This document shows positions 32,711 to 41,238 of a stretch of 64,000 bases of DNA, one piece after another. The stretch is from an uncultured Lachnospiraceae bacterium. Lineage in GTDB: Bacteria; Bacillota; Clostridia; Lachnospirales; Lachnospiraceae. The stretch lies in the NCBI GenBank assembly GCA_947631685.1, contig CANRMI010000005.1:1-64000 (forward strand). Direction: 5' to 3'. Numbering within the stretch: position 1 is the stretch's first letter; every line of letters starts with the position of its first letter. Both the position numbers and the translations under genes were made by a program. The notes under the pieces were generated by a model. That model was given only the letters and a program-made list of their open reading frames with translations. It searched no databases and had not been told where the DNA came from.

Positions 32711-33829
32711 ATGAAACACTATGATTATCTCATTGTTGGTGCCGGTCTGTTCGGCGCTGTTATTGCAGAGTGTATGACGGCTGCCGGGAAGAGCTGCCTG
32801 GTTGTGGACCGGCGGAATCACATTGCCGGAAATGCCTATTCTGAGGAAATGGAGGGTATTCATATTCACCGCTATGGTCCGCATATTTTCCATACAAATG
32901 ACCGCAAAGTATGGGACTATGTGAACCGCTTCACCTCTTTTAATGGCTTTAAGCTGGGAACCATCGCTAATTATAAGGGTGAGATGTACTCCCTGCCTTT
33001 CAATATGTACACTTTCAATAAGATGTGGGGTGTTGTGACACCGGAGGAAGCGGCTGTGAAAATAAATACGCAGCGCAAAGCGGCGGGCATTACGGATCCT
33101 ATAAATTTAGAGGAACAGGCAATCTCATTGGTGGGAACGGATGTTTATGAGAAGCTGGTGAAGGGTTATACCGAGAAGCAGTGGGGACGCCCTTGTAAAG
33201 ATTTGCCAGCCTTTATCATCAAGCGGCTGCCGGTGCGTCTAACCTACGACAACAATTATTTCAACGCGCTGTATCAGGGTATTCCTGTAAATGGCTACAC
33301 ACATATGGTGGAACATATGCTGCAAGGTGTGGAAGTACGTCTGGGTGTGGACTATCTGGAACATAAGACGGAACTTAATGCGCTGGCGGAGAAGGTGGTG
33401 TACACCGGTCCCATTGACGCTTATTTCGACTACCGTTTCGGACCGTTGGAATACCGTCTGGTGCGGTTTGAGACGGAGGTGTTGGACAAACCTAATTTTC
33501 AGGGCAATGCTATAGTGAATTACACCGACAGAGAGACGCCCTATACAAGAATCGTAGAACATAAATGGTTTACGTTCGGTAAGGCTGCGGATGGCAGTGA
33601 TCTGCCGAAGACGGTGATCAGCCGCGAGTACAGCAGCGAGTGGAAACCGGGCGATGAGCCATACTATCCGGTGAATGATGAGAAAAACCAGAAACTGTAT
33701 GAGCAGTACAAAACGCTGGCGGCGCAGGAGCCGGATATAATCTTCGGCGGGCGGCTGGGCGAGTACCGCTATTATGATATGGATCAGGTAATTGCGGCGG
33801 CACTGGCGGCAGCACAGACAATGGTGTGA
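32711..33829 (+). CDS. glf: UDP-galactopyranose mutase
   Basis: 372 residues. FAD motif YLIVGAGLFGAVIAE, then VVDRRNHIAGNAY, the active-site segment RYGPHIFHTND, GYTEKQWGR and the C-terminal GRLGEYRYYDMDQV. It converts UDP-galactopyranose to UDP-galactofuranose, so the polymer likely contains galactofuranose; GalE upstream supplies its substrate. It is the last functional gene before the second Rpn element. Base composition is closer to the host average than that of the preceding genes. GTAGGAGG is a strong ribosome site. Confidence 0.95.
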   Translation: MKHYDYLIVGAGLFGAVIAECMTAAGKSCLVVDRRNHIAGNAYSEEMEGIHIHRYGPHIFHTNDRKVWDYVNRFTSFNGFKLGTIANYKGEMYSLPFNMYTFNKMWGVVTPEEAAVKINTQRKAAGITDPINLEEQAISLVGTDVYEKLVKGYTEKQWGRPCKDLPAFIIKRLPVRLTYDNNYFNALYQGIPVNGYTHMVEHMLQGVEVRLGVDYLEHKTELNALAEKVVYTGPIDAYFDYRFGPLEYRLVRFETEVLDKPNFQGNAIVNYTDRETPYTRIVEHKWFTFGKAADGSDLPKTVISREYSSEWKPGDEPYYPVNDEKNQKLYEQYKTLAAQEPDIIFGGRLGEYRYYDMDQVIAAALAAAQTMV

Positions 33830-34088
33830 TGTAACATTTTGTACTCTGACAATCGCATATCTTACATCGGAGAATTTAAAATTCCGAACAAAAACACTTG
33901 TAAATTCATCTGCCATATGATATGCTTTATTCAAAGCATATAATTTCTTTTATCATCTTAATATTATTTTTTCTATGTAATCTGGAAAATCTATGCTTTT
34001 AAAACCAACACATAATTTAAAAGCAGGAGATTTTCAAAGATACGGTGTTCCCCACCCGAAGACTCCTGCGGAACAGGAGGAGAAACAT

Positions 34089-34901
34089 ATGGGGAGCATA
34101 ATTCCGTTGAAGTACGATTTTGCTTTTAAGCGTCTGTTTTTGAACGGGAAGATCCGGAAGGGCTTCATCAGCGATGTGCTGGGCATTCCGCCTGACGGGA
34201 TCCGTTCGGTACGGCTGGCGAACACTTTCCTGTGGAAGCGGCATTACCGCGAGAAACAGGGGATACTGGATGTGCTGATGGAGGTGAACGGCGACCGCAG
34301 GGTGAACGTGGAGCTGCAGGTCAGAGTGGTGGCCTGCTGGGATGGGAGAAGCCTGTTTTATCTGGCGAAGCTGTTTACGGAGGATCTACTGTCCGGGGAA
34401 GATTACGGCAGACTGAAACGCTGTATCTGCATCAGTGTTCTGGATTTCAATCTGGATGACGGGCCGGAGTATCACAGGGTATACAGGATGCGGGATAAGA
34501 AGGGCAGAGAGTTTTCCGACCTTCTGGAGATACATGTGGTTGAACTGAACAAGCCCCTGAGCGGAGGACGTATGGACGACTGGATTCGTCTGTTTAAGGC
34601 AGAAACGGAGGAGGAGATTACGATGCTGGAGTCAGGAACGAAAAATCCGGGTATACTGGAAGCCATAAAAGAGATCAGGAACATGGGTCTCAGAGGGACG
34701 TATCGTTTGATGAAAGAGGCAAAACTGAAAGAGACCCGCGACAGGAATGCGCGGGATGCTTACGTGCGTATGGAAGGCGAGGAACTGCTCAACCGTCTGC
34801 ATGGATGTCTCATCGCGGATAAACGGTATGATGATCTGGAGCGGTCCGTCAGGGACAAGGAATACCGGGGACAGTTATATAAGGAGTATGGGATAAAGTA
34901 A
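34089..34901 (+). CDS. Rpn family PD-(D/E)XK nuclease/putative transposase, copy 2
   Basis: 270 residues, identical in protein sequence to the product at 22805-23617, with the same AGGAGG ribosome site and intact PD-(D/E)XK core (LDVLMEVN, VELQV). Both copies remain full length and apparently active. Its element closes the polysaccharide locus; the next 1.6 kb contains only decayed genes. Confidence 0.9.
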   Translation: MGSIIPLKYDFAFKRLFLNGKIRKGFISDVLGIPPDGIRSVRLANTFLWKRHYREKQGILDVLMEVNGDRRVNVELQVRVVACWDGRSLFYLAKLFTEDLLSGEDYGRLKRCICISVLDFNLDDGPEYHRVYRMRDKKGREFSDLLEIHVVELNKPLSGGRMDDWIRLFKAETEEEITMLESGTKNPGILEAIKEIRNMGLRGTYRLMKEAKLKETRDRNARDAYVRMEGEELLNRLHGCLIADKRYDDLERSVRDKEYRGQLYKEYGIK

Positions 34902-34926
34902 AAGATTTCTGATATGGAAATGAAAC

Positions 34927-34973
34927 TTCCCGGTGTAAGAGATGCAATAGTCTTACATCGGGAGTTTTTTATT
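34927..34973 (+). terminator. Terminator at the end of Rpn element copy 2
   Basis: TTCCCGGTGTAAGA pairs with TCTTACATCGGGAG across a ten-base loop (with G-U pairs), followed by TTTTTTATTTT. It probably ends transcription of the whole polysaccharide locus. The following 34975-35175 holds no gene I can support. Confidence 0.85.
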
Positions 34974-35175
34974 TTGTCATACAGGTGTATTTATTTCTCA
35001 TTACCATTCTGTTGTGCCCGTTATTTGCCACCAAGAAAATGGATCATCCCAGTTGCGCACAGAGGTTTTCGTCATTTGCAACAGCTTTTCCATTTTGTTG
35101 CGCCTTTCCCAGACTGGATTCGGGCCTCTTTAAAACGGTATGGCATAGGACACTTCCATCATATAAAGTTCTGTT

Positions 35176-35634
35176 CTATTGCAGAACGATCCACTTGCCG
35201 CGAGTTTTACCCTCGCGGGTAATGTAACCTTTGTTTTTCAAGGTCCGGTAGACTCTGTTGACCGTGGATACAGAAAGACCGATTTCTTTAGAAATCTCTG
35301 ATGCACTGACACTGTTGTTTCTGCGAAGGATCGCGATGACTTTCGCTTCATTTTCTGTCAGATTACTCTCATTATTTCTCTCATTACTATCATGATTACT
35401 GTCAATTTCTATCTCCAGGGTGAGAGAAATACGATCCGGATCCACCGTTTCACACAGTACAGGGGTATTATAGCCGAATTTCTTCCAGTTGTTATAGAGA
35501 TCACACAGGCCGGAGCCCGCGCGCTCGCCGACATCGATGAGAGAAAACATATTGAAGATCCTGCTGTTGCGGGCATCGCTTATTCCACCTGCAATGGCGG
35601 TGTCAATATTGCCGAGGGAAAATGTGAGGAACGT
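35176..35634 (-). pseudogene. C-terminal remnant of an AlbA/ATPase-domain transcriptional regulator
   Basis: The surviving frame reads GNIDTAIAGGISDARNSRIF, then NMFSLIDVGERAGSGL and a C-terminal winged helix (ISKEIGLSVSTVNRVYRTLK). That is the tail of the AlbA_2/HATPase_c_4 RecG-like regulator family, normally near 450-500 residues. The frame is closed upstream by a stop at 35635-35637 and the N-terminal two thirds are missing. An internal ATG at 35550 could still express a 124-residue helix-turn-helix protein, so some function cannot be ruled out. Confidence 0.75.
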
Positions 35635-35763
35635 TTACTGAACGCGCTGGAGGAGAATCCTGTGTCTGTCTGTTTTACAGTACAGAAGAAGAGACCAAAA
35701 TGCTGTTTAAGGGGGATAAACTTGTAAAAAGGACAAGATACACCCCCTTAACCTGATAAAACG

Positions 35764-36412
35764 TCTATTTTTATTACCGGGTCGAATTCCTATCTGTTGA
35801 GCGGAGAATTGGTCACGAAACTGACCGGGCGCTACATTGAGTTCGAGATGCTGCCTCTTACGTTTGAAGAATACATTGAGATGAAGAAGTTCTATGGAAG
35901 CGTACTTATATTAAAAGCGTCATCATGGAGATCATGGAAAAGGATATCAGGCGCAGGGTAAAGATACGCAATGCGTCGGTATCTGAAAAAATACAAGCCT
36001 ATTTGATCAATAACTATGGAGCGACGACGAGCTTGACAAGCCTGCAAAAAGAACTGCATAAATTGGGGATGGGTCTGAAGCGGGAAACCTTAATATCAAC
36101 GGCCCGGCGCTGGAAAATATTGTATATAACTATGCCAGATCGAAAGGGTATGAAATCAGCGTGGGAAGAATCGGAAAATTGGAATGTGATTTTATTCTGC
36201 GTGGAGGAGACAGGAATTATAGTTATGTGCAGGTAGCCATGACGATGATGGCAGACAGGAAAACGGAAGAGAGGGAATATAAGCCGCTGGAATCCGTGAG
36301 GGACAATTATCCGAAATATATACTAACCAGAAACGACCTGATACAGAAGAGAAATGGAATCATCCACAAAAACATCCCGGAATTTATGGCGGGCGGAGAA
36401 TTGTTTGATTAA
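35764..36412 (+). pseudogene. Decayed AAA ATPase with DUF4143 domain
   Basis: Three pieces in different frames match successive parts of one ATPase family. At 35764: IFITGSNSYLLSGELVTKLT and RYIEFEMLPLTFEEYIEMKK; from about 35900: SVIMEIMEKDIRRRVKIRNA and YLINNYGATTSLTSLQKEL; from about 36090: NINGPALENIVYNYARSKGY, SVGRIGKLECDFILRGG and the C-terminus to 36412. Deletions lie near 35897 and 36090, and the Walker A part is absent. Whole members are about 400 residues. Clearly non-functional. Confidence 0.8.
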
Positions 36413-36545
36413 AAATCTGTGAGCGGTTTTGGATGGAGCTGTCATTGATCGCAGCTGGGGAAGGATATCCACGTACAGTAAGGCATATTTTTATGAAGTA
36501 GATACCATAGACGACTTTAATAAAAAGGCAAACTGCCAATACAAT

Positions 36546-37532
36546 CTAGTAATTTTCAACTTCACTGCTGTCGATGCCATGCTGAGCCAACAGGGCGCGG
36601 AGCTTTTGGTTTTCAGCTTTGTAGGCCTGATTTTCAGCCTTGTAAGTTTGGTTTTCAGTCTTGTAAGCTTGATTTTCAGCTTTGTAAGCCTGATTTTCTG
36701 CCTTCAGTTCTTCCACGATCTGGTCGGGAAATTTGATCAAACATTCGGTCATTTTAGCTGCCTCCTTATGCAGATGGGGTTCATGCTCCAGAATACGGTC
36801 CGCGGTCAATTGGAACAGATACAGATAGCGGTTGTACTCCTGCCGGGACAAATATCCGGAAGTTAATTCTTCCTGTAATAGTAATATAACCTCTTTCATG
36901 AAGTTTGTCAATTCGTATTCCGTTAGCTTCTTTGCGTTTTTTTGCATTAATCTGGGGCGGAGGCGGAGGAGAAGATAGGGAACGAACAGAGTCAGGTGTT
37001 TGCGTTTGATTTCTTCCAGGGAATAGTTCTGGATCCGTACTGTGGGAACCTGGTAGAGGTGTTCGCTGCCGTCAGGAAAGAGGATGCGGCACTTGAGAGT
37101 TTCCGGAATGGCTTCGTTCTTTTCAGGATAGATTATGGTAGAGTGGGGGAAGCGGAGGAGGATGTCGCCGGAATCGTTGACGGTCCTGGTATGAGTGAGG
37201 GAAAAACGTATGTCATAGACGAACATGCGGATGACCATCTCATGGTCATTCTGCATCTGGCATTCCAGATGGTAATAATCGGTGCCGGAGACCAAGAGGG
37301 CGACATCCATTAAGCTGGAAGAGGGAGGTGCCTTGGGGTTTTCAGGGAAAGAGGAGGTTTCGGAACTTAGAAGAACGATGGGAGTGTCTGGGGGATATTC
37401 CCTGCCGAATACTTCCCGGAACAGAGGGAAAAGCTGCGAGGGCATGGAGCTTACAATGGCTTTGAAGATCTCGTCCCACAGATTGTGAGGAGAAGAGCTG
37501 TCCATAGTGTCTTTGAAATGTTCATTTTGCAT
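36546..37532 (-). CDS. PD-(D/E)XK nuclease-like protein with heptad-repeat tail
   Basis: 328 residues. The N-terminal half has a restriction-fold pattern (MDVALLVSGTDYYHLECQMQ, with Asp and Glu-x-Gln) like Rpn/transposase-associated nucleases; a middle helical part contains LTLFVPYLLLRLR. The C-terminal 50 residues are five KAENQAY-type heptads, a short coiled coil encoded by 21-base tandem repeats. It has its own consensus promoter (37630-37658). I recognise similar single-gene units in Lachnospiraceae, function unknown. It is not closely similar to the two Rpn copies. Confidence 0.72.
   Translation of the reverse strand: MQNEHFKDTMDSSSPHNLWDEIFKAIVSSMPSQLFPLFREVFGREYPPDTPIVLLSSETSSFPENPKAPPSSSLMDVALLVSGTDYYHLECQMQNDHEMVIRMFVYDIRFSLTHTRTVNDSGDILLRFPHSTIIYPEKNEAIPETLKCRILFPDGSEHLYQVPTVRIQNYSLEEIKRKHLTLFVPYLLLRLRPRLMQKNAKKLTEYELTNFMKEVILLLQEELTSGYLSRQEYNRYLYLFQLTADRILEHEPHLHKEAAKMTECLIKFPDQIVEELKAENQAYKAENQAYKTENQTYKAENQAYKAENQKLRALLAQHGIDSSEVENY
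36610..36714 (-). repeat. 21-bp tandem repeat encoding the coiled-coil tail
   Basis: Four recognisable units of 21 bases (36610-36630, 36631-36651, 36652-36672, 36673-36693) and a degenerate fifth. Each encodes one heptad of the KAENQAY type. Copy number is likely to vary between strains. Confidence 0.85.
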
Positions 37533-37629
37533 AAGAATCTCCTGGGTAAATGAAAGATGGGTTGTCAGAAAAATGAAGAATGATAAGAAATGCTGGAAAT
37601 ATAACGTGAAAATTTAATGTGATAGTCAG

Positions 37630-37658
37630 ATAATAATCTATACAGCAGGATATGTCAA
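37630..37658 (-). promoter_or_regulatory. Promoter of the heptad-repeat nuclease-like gene
   Basis: On the minus strand TTGACA (37653-37658), 17 bases, TATTAT (37630-37635). The transcript would start about 90 bases before the start codon. The rest of 37533-37772 is AT-rich intergenic DNA in which I see no gene. Confidence 0.75.
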
Positions 37659-37772
37659 CATCTAATTATGAATAAAAACCGCTTCAACCCGTTTCAATTT
37701 TTTGATGCGGCTCCTTGACGCCTCTGGGAATCTTGTGCCAAAGGGGTGCTGAAACCCAGGTAATAAAATGCA

Positions 37773-37801
37773 TTGAATGTTTTAGTGGTTTATGATAATA
37801 T
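37773..37801 (+). promoter_or_regulatory. Probable pyrE promoter
   Basis: TTGAAT (37773-37778), 17-base spacer, TAATAT (37796-37801). It lies about 45 bases before the pyrE start. I see no PyrR-binding loop or attenuator in the short leader. Confidence 0.6.
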
Positions 37802-37850
37802 AAAAAAGGTAATACAAAAGTATGCAGTAAAACCGGAGGTCTTAAGACAG

Positions 37851-38528
37851 ATGGAGCAGTACAAGCAGGAATTTATCGAGTTTATGGTGGAGTGCAAAGT
37901 TTTAAAGTTTGGGGATTTTACGCTGAAGAGCGGCAGGAAAAGCCCCTTTTTCATGAACGCCGGAGCCTACGTGACGGGCGGACAGCTCCAGAGACTGGGC
38001 CGGTATTACGCCCAGGCCATTCACAACCGCTATGGGGATGATTTTGATGTGCTGTTCGGACCGGCCTACAAGGGGATTCCCCTGAGCGTGGCTGCCTGCA
38101 TTGCCTACAGCGAGCTCTATGGTAAGGAGATCCGCTATTGCTCCAACAGGAAAGAGATCAAGGACCATGGGGATGTGGGTATTCTTTTGGGCAGTAAACT
38201 CAAGGACGGAGACAGAGTGGTGCTGATCGAGGATGTCACCACTTCGGGCAAATCCATTGAGGAGACTTTTCCTATTCTCAAGGCGCAGGCCGATGTGGAG
38301 ATCAAGGGTCTGATGGTATCCTTAAACAGACAGGAAGTGGGCCTGGAAGGCAAGGTGAGCGCCCTGCAGGAGATTCAGGAAAAGTACGGTTTTCCTGCGG
38401 ATGCCATTGTCACGATGGCGGAAGTGACGGAGTACCTTTACAATAAGCCCTGCCGGGGAGAGATATACATCGACGATACCATGAAGGACGCCATAGACCG
38501 GTATTATGAGCAGTATGGCGCAAAATAA
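37851..38528 (+). CDS. pyrE: Orotate phosphoribosyltransferase
   Basis: 225 residues from ATG 37851; CCGGAGGT lies 11 bases upstream and the residues before it (frame open to 37773) do not belong to the family. It has LKSGRKSPFFMNAG, FGPAYKGIPL and the PRPP loop VVLIEDVTTSGKS. It converts orotate and PRPP to OMP in pyrimidine synthesis. Other pyr genes are absent from the window, so it is uncoupled from a pyr operon here. Two small membrane-protein genes follow. Confidence 0.95.
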   Translation: MEQYKQEFIEFMVECKVLKFGDFTLKSGRKSPFFMNAGAYVTGGQLQRLGRYYAQAIHNRYGDDFDVLFGPAYKGIPLSVAACIAYSELYGKEIRYCSNRKEIKDHGDVGILLGSKLKDGDRVVLIEDVTTSGKSIEETFPILKAQADVEIKGLMVSLNRQEVGLEGKVSALQEIQEKYGFPADAIVTMAEVTEYLYNKPCRGEIYIDDTMKDAIDRYYEQYGAK

Positions 38529-38553
38529 GCTTTTCATATAAAGGAGGATCATC

Positions 38554-38706
38554 GTGGAAGAGAGAATCTACAAGACCATGCGGGGAACAGGCGCAGCCAA
38601 TATTGCCCTTGGGGTAGTGACTTTAGCGGTAGGTGTGGTTACCGGCATTCTGCTGATCGTCAATGGGGCTAAACTCCTGGCACGCAAATCCAATCTGACA
38701 TTTTGA
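38554..38706 (+). CDS. 50-residue small membrane protein
   Basis: GTG 38554 follows AAGGAGG at 38541-38547 with ideal spacing and opens a 50-codon frame to TGA 38706. The product has a basic N-terminus (MEERIYKTMRGTGAANIALG), one or two short hydrophobic stretches rich in Gly/Val (VVTLAVGVVTGILLIVNGAK) and a short basic tail. I do not recognise a named family. Spacing (25 bases after pyrE, 53 before the next start) indicates one transcript. Confidence 0.7.
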   Translation: MEERIYKTMRGTGAANIALGVVTLAVGVVTGILLIVNGAKLLARKSNLTF

Positions 38707-38713
38707 GAAAAAT

Positions 38714-38740
38714 GGGCATGTCCGGCAGGAATGCCCTTTT
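38714..38740 (+). terminator. Weak intrinsic terminator or attenuator
   Basis: GGGCAT (38714-38719) and ATGCCC (38731-38736) followed by TTTT. The next ribosome site begins about ten bases later, so it may only partly terminate. Confidence 0.5.
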
Positions 38741-38759
38741 ATCGTGTGAAGGAGGTTTT

Positions 38760-39080
38760 ATGAGCCGTAAGCCCAGCTATATTTTTACGAATAAAAGGCA
38801 TTCCGACAAAGCGGTGATGTCCACCATATTGGGGATCATCAGCTCCCTGTCCCTTTGCGCGGTGCTCTATCTGACCTATGTGCAGAAAGGAAACGCGCCC
38901 ATGGGGTACGGAGTGACGGGGCTTTTGGTGGCTGTTTTTTCTGTGACGGGACTGATCCTGGGAGTTGTCACGGCCAGGGAAAAGGATCGGTATAAGCTGT
39001 TTCCCTGCCTGGGAATCTTTTTTAATCTGCTGGCCCTGATCGGCATCGGACTGGTGGTATATGCGGGTATGTACCTGTAG
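38760..39080 (+). CDS. DUF6142-like small membrane protein
   Basis: 106 residues from ATG 38760, with AAGGAGGT just upstream. A basic N-terminus (SRKPSYIFTNKRHSDKAV) precedes three membrane helices (about 20-40, 50-70, 80-104). From memory this matches the DUF6142 family found next to pyrE in Lachnospiraceae; its function is unknown. The track-length frame reaching back to 38703 crosses the terminator-like hairpin and is unlikely to be translated. Confidence 0.7.
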   Translation: MSRKPSYIFTNKRHSDKAVMSTILGIISSLSLCAVLYLTYVQKGNAPMGYGVTGLLVAVFSVTGLILGVVTAREKDRYKLFPCLGIFFNLLALIGIGLVVYAGMYL

Positions 39081-39127
39081 AGACGGACCGGCAAAGCGCA
39101 GGGACACAGGCGGATCGTGAGGAGATT

Positions 39128-41161
39128 ATGGAAGAATTGTTGGAAGAAAGACTGCAGCTGGCGGAGGAAAGAATTTCCGGTATGGAAATGGAAAAGGAAG
39201 AGTTTCCGCCGGATTTTTGCGAGTATTTTGAAGCGGCGGCCAGGTGGTTCAGACTGCTTTTTGCCGCAAAAAAGCTGCTGCAGTCAGGGGAGCTTTTAAA
39301 GCTGGAGCGAAAGGCTTTAGAGGAGTTGAACCAAAAATATTATGAGGAGCTTCTGCCGGAAAATTATGGCAGCAGCTACGCGGATCCGGCCTGTGCGGTC
39401 AGGCGTCTGGGCAGGGAGTTTGGACAGCTGCTTTCCGCGCTCTATGCAGAGTACAGGCAGGCACTGGTTTCCGTGTATGAGGGCAGGCAGGAGGAATTTG
39501 CGGCTGCGGCGGAACTGTTCCTGGAAACGGCGGCGGCGTTTCGCTGTGCCTGGGAGGAGGAGAAAGCGCTTCCTGCCTATGAGGACATCCGGCAGATTTT
39601 TTACTGGTACACCAGTGATTACGCGGACATTAGGAGCGAAAGGCAGATATACGAAAAAGTGACACCGGGCAGAACGCGGGCTTACTGCCTGGCGACGGAG
39701 AGCGATCTGACGGATCTGCGCTATCTGTACCTGTATGGGAAGCCGGTGGGCCAAAATGAGATAAAAACGGCCATGTTCCTGAATACGCTGCCGGAAGAGA
39801 CCATCCGCCTGATGGCGGATACTTTTACGGAGGGGTACCGTCTGGGCTTTGAGGTGGGCAATAAAGACATAGGCTTAAAGAAGAGCGTCAGCATCCACTA
39901 CAATCTGGGATTTGAGCGGGTGGTGAGAAGGGCAGTGGAAAATTTCGCGGCCATGGGACTGGAAAGCGTCATCTGTGCGGAAACCTGTGAGGCCGCGCCG
40001 GTAAACAGGCAGTATTTATACGACCATAAAGACGATATGGCGCTGCTCTTTGATAAACAGTATGCCAACCGGAAGCTGGAAACGCTAAACTGTGCCTTTG
40101 AGCGGAATAGGGACGCGGCGGCCGGCTACGGCGGGCCTGCGGTAATGGAAGTGTTCGGGGAGGAGCCCTTTGCGCCCGCGGCCAAGGAGGAGACGGTAAA
40201 GGGCGGAGAAAAATACCGGAAACTCATGGTGGAGTATACTTCTTCCTACCGGCAGATGCAGGCGAAGTTTATCAGGGAGGAGGAGCGCAGCTTTACCATT
40301 ATCGCGTTTCCCACGCCGGCGATCGGGGAGCCTTTTGAAGAAATCTTTAAAGAGATCATCCGCATCAACACGCTGGATTACCGGCTGTACCGCCGGATGC
40401 AGCAGACGCTGATCGATATACTGGATACGGCGGAATATGTGGAGATAAAGGGAATGAAGGGCAACCGCACCGATCTGAAAGTCAGGCTTTGTTCCCTTGC
40501 CGATCCTCAAAAGGAGACTAAATTTGAAAACTGTGTGGCGGACGTCAATATTCCGGTGGGAGAGGTCTTTACTTCTCCGGTGCTGAAAGGGACGGAGGGC
40601 AGGCTGCATGTGAGCAGGGTATTTTTAAACGGTCTGGAATACCGGGATTTAGAGATTGTATTTCAAGACGGCATGGTGGCGGACTATTCCTGCGGAAACT
40701 TTGCGGACAGGGAAGAGGGAAGACGCTATATCAGGGACAATGTGCTCTTCCGCCACGAGACGCTGCCCATGGGGGAATTTGCCATAGGCACCAATACCAC
40801 AGCCTATGTGACGGCCAGAAAGTACGATATTGGCGACAGACTGCCGATCCTGATCGCGGAAAAAACAGGCCCTCATTTTGCGCTGGGGGATACCTGCTAC
40901 TCCCAGGCGGAGGATGTCAGGGTTTACAATCCGGACGGAAAAGAGATCATCGCGCGGGACAACGAAATATCGGCGCTCCGAAAGACGGACAGAGGCAGGG
41001 CCTATTTTAACTGTCATACGGATATCACCATTCCCTATGACGAGCTGGGAGAGCTGACAGCGGTAAAAAAGGACGGAAGCCGCATGGAGATCATAAAGGC
41101 CGGCCGGTTTGTGCCAAAGGGCTGTGAAAAGCTGAATGAGCCATTATTAAAAGAATTTTAA
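39128..41161 (+). CDS. M29-family aminopeptidase with N-terminal extension
   Basis: 677 residues. The C-terminal 380 or so carry the M29 (AmpS/PepS-type) pattern: MVEYTSSYRQMQAKFI, TDLKVRL, NIPVGEVFTSPV, MGEFAIGTNTTAYV and EKTGPHFALGDTC. M29 enzymes are normally near 410 residues; the extra 260-residue helical N-terminus is a feature of this Lachnospiraceae form. It is a cytosolic two-metal aminopeptidase releasing N-terminal residues. No signal peptide. It appears monocistronic or linked to the small membrane gene 48 bases upstream. Confidence 0.85.
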   Translation: MEELLEERLQLAEERISGMEMEKEEFPPDFCEYFEAAARWFRLLFAAKKLLQSGELLKLERKALEELNQKYYEELLPENYGSSYADPACAVRRLGREFGQLLSALYAEYRQALVSVYEGRQEEFAAAAELFLETAAAFRCAWEEEKALPAYEDIRQIFYWYTSDYADIRSERQIYEKVTPGRTRAYCLATESDLTDLRYLYLYGKPVGQNEIKTAMFLNTLPEETIRLMADTFTEGYRLGFEVGNKDIGLKKSVSIHYNLGFERVVRRAVENFAAMGLESVICAETCEAAPVNRQYLYDHKDDMALLFDKQYANRKLETLNCAFERNRDAAAGYGGPAVMEVFGEEPFAPAAKEETVKGGEKYRKLMVEYTSSYRQMQAKFIREEERSFTIIAFPTPAIGEPFEEIFKEIIRINTLDYRLYRRMQQTLIDILDTAEYVEIKGMKGNRTDLKVRLCSLADPQKETKFENCVADVNIPVGEVFTSPVLKGTEGRLHVSRVFLNGLEYRDLEIVFQDGMVADYSCGNFADREEGRRYIRDNVLFRHETLPMGEFAIGTNTTAYVTARKYDIGDRLPILIAEKTGPHFALGDTCYSQAEDVRVYNPDGKEIIARDNEISALRKTDRGRAYFNCHTDITIPYDELGELTAVKKDGSRMEIIKAGRFVPKGCEKLNEPLLKEF

Positions 41162-41171
41162 GAAAATAGCA

Positions 41172-41200
41172 TTGCGCCGGAAATCATTTTTTAGTACACT
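41172..41200 (+). promoter_or_regulatory. Probable promoter of the purEMND run
   Basis: TTGCGC (41172-41177), 17-base spacer, TACACT (41195-41200), about 38 bases before the purE start. The leader is too short for a purine riboswitch. Confidence 0.55.
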
Positions 41201-41238
41201 AGGAATAGGGACAACGGTAAGGGAAAGGAGAAATCAGA

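Larger units (their letters stand above)
33841..34974 (+). mobile_element. Rpn-type nuclease element, copy 2
   Basis: Same-orientation copy of 22557-23690, 11284 bases downstream and starting 12 bases after the glf stop. The coding part matches copy 1 throughout, while the leader and the terminator arm differ at scattered positions. The two copies are direct repeats flanking the distal polysaccharide cassette and could recombine with each other or with copies elsewhere. Confidence 0.8.

Noticed and set aside
36412-36545. Possible transposase tail (AYFYEVDTIDDFNKK)
   Set aside because: Too short and without a recognisable catalytic segment; left as unassigned decayed sequence.
36610-36714. 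CRISPR-like short regular repeats
   Set aside because: Units are contiguous with no unique spacers and encode in-frame heptads; the same reasoning excludes the repeats at 46195-46510 and 11447-11506.
36429-36866. Plus-strand 145-residue frame that looks like a membrane protein
   Set aside because: It is the antisense shadow of the 21-bp heptad repeats in the minus-strand gene; hydrophobic runs come from reading Lys/Glu/Gln codons backwards.
41162-41238. Purine riboswitch upstream of purE (also sought before purL and the NCS2 permease)
   Set aside because: Leaders are only about 40-75 bases and lack the conserved three-way-junction motifs.
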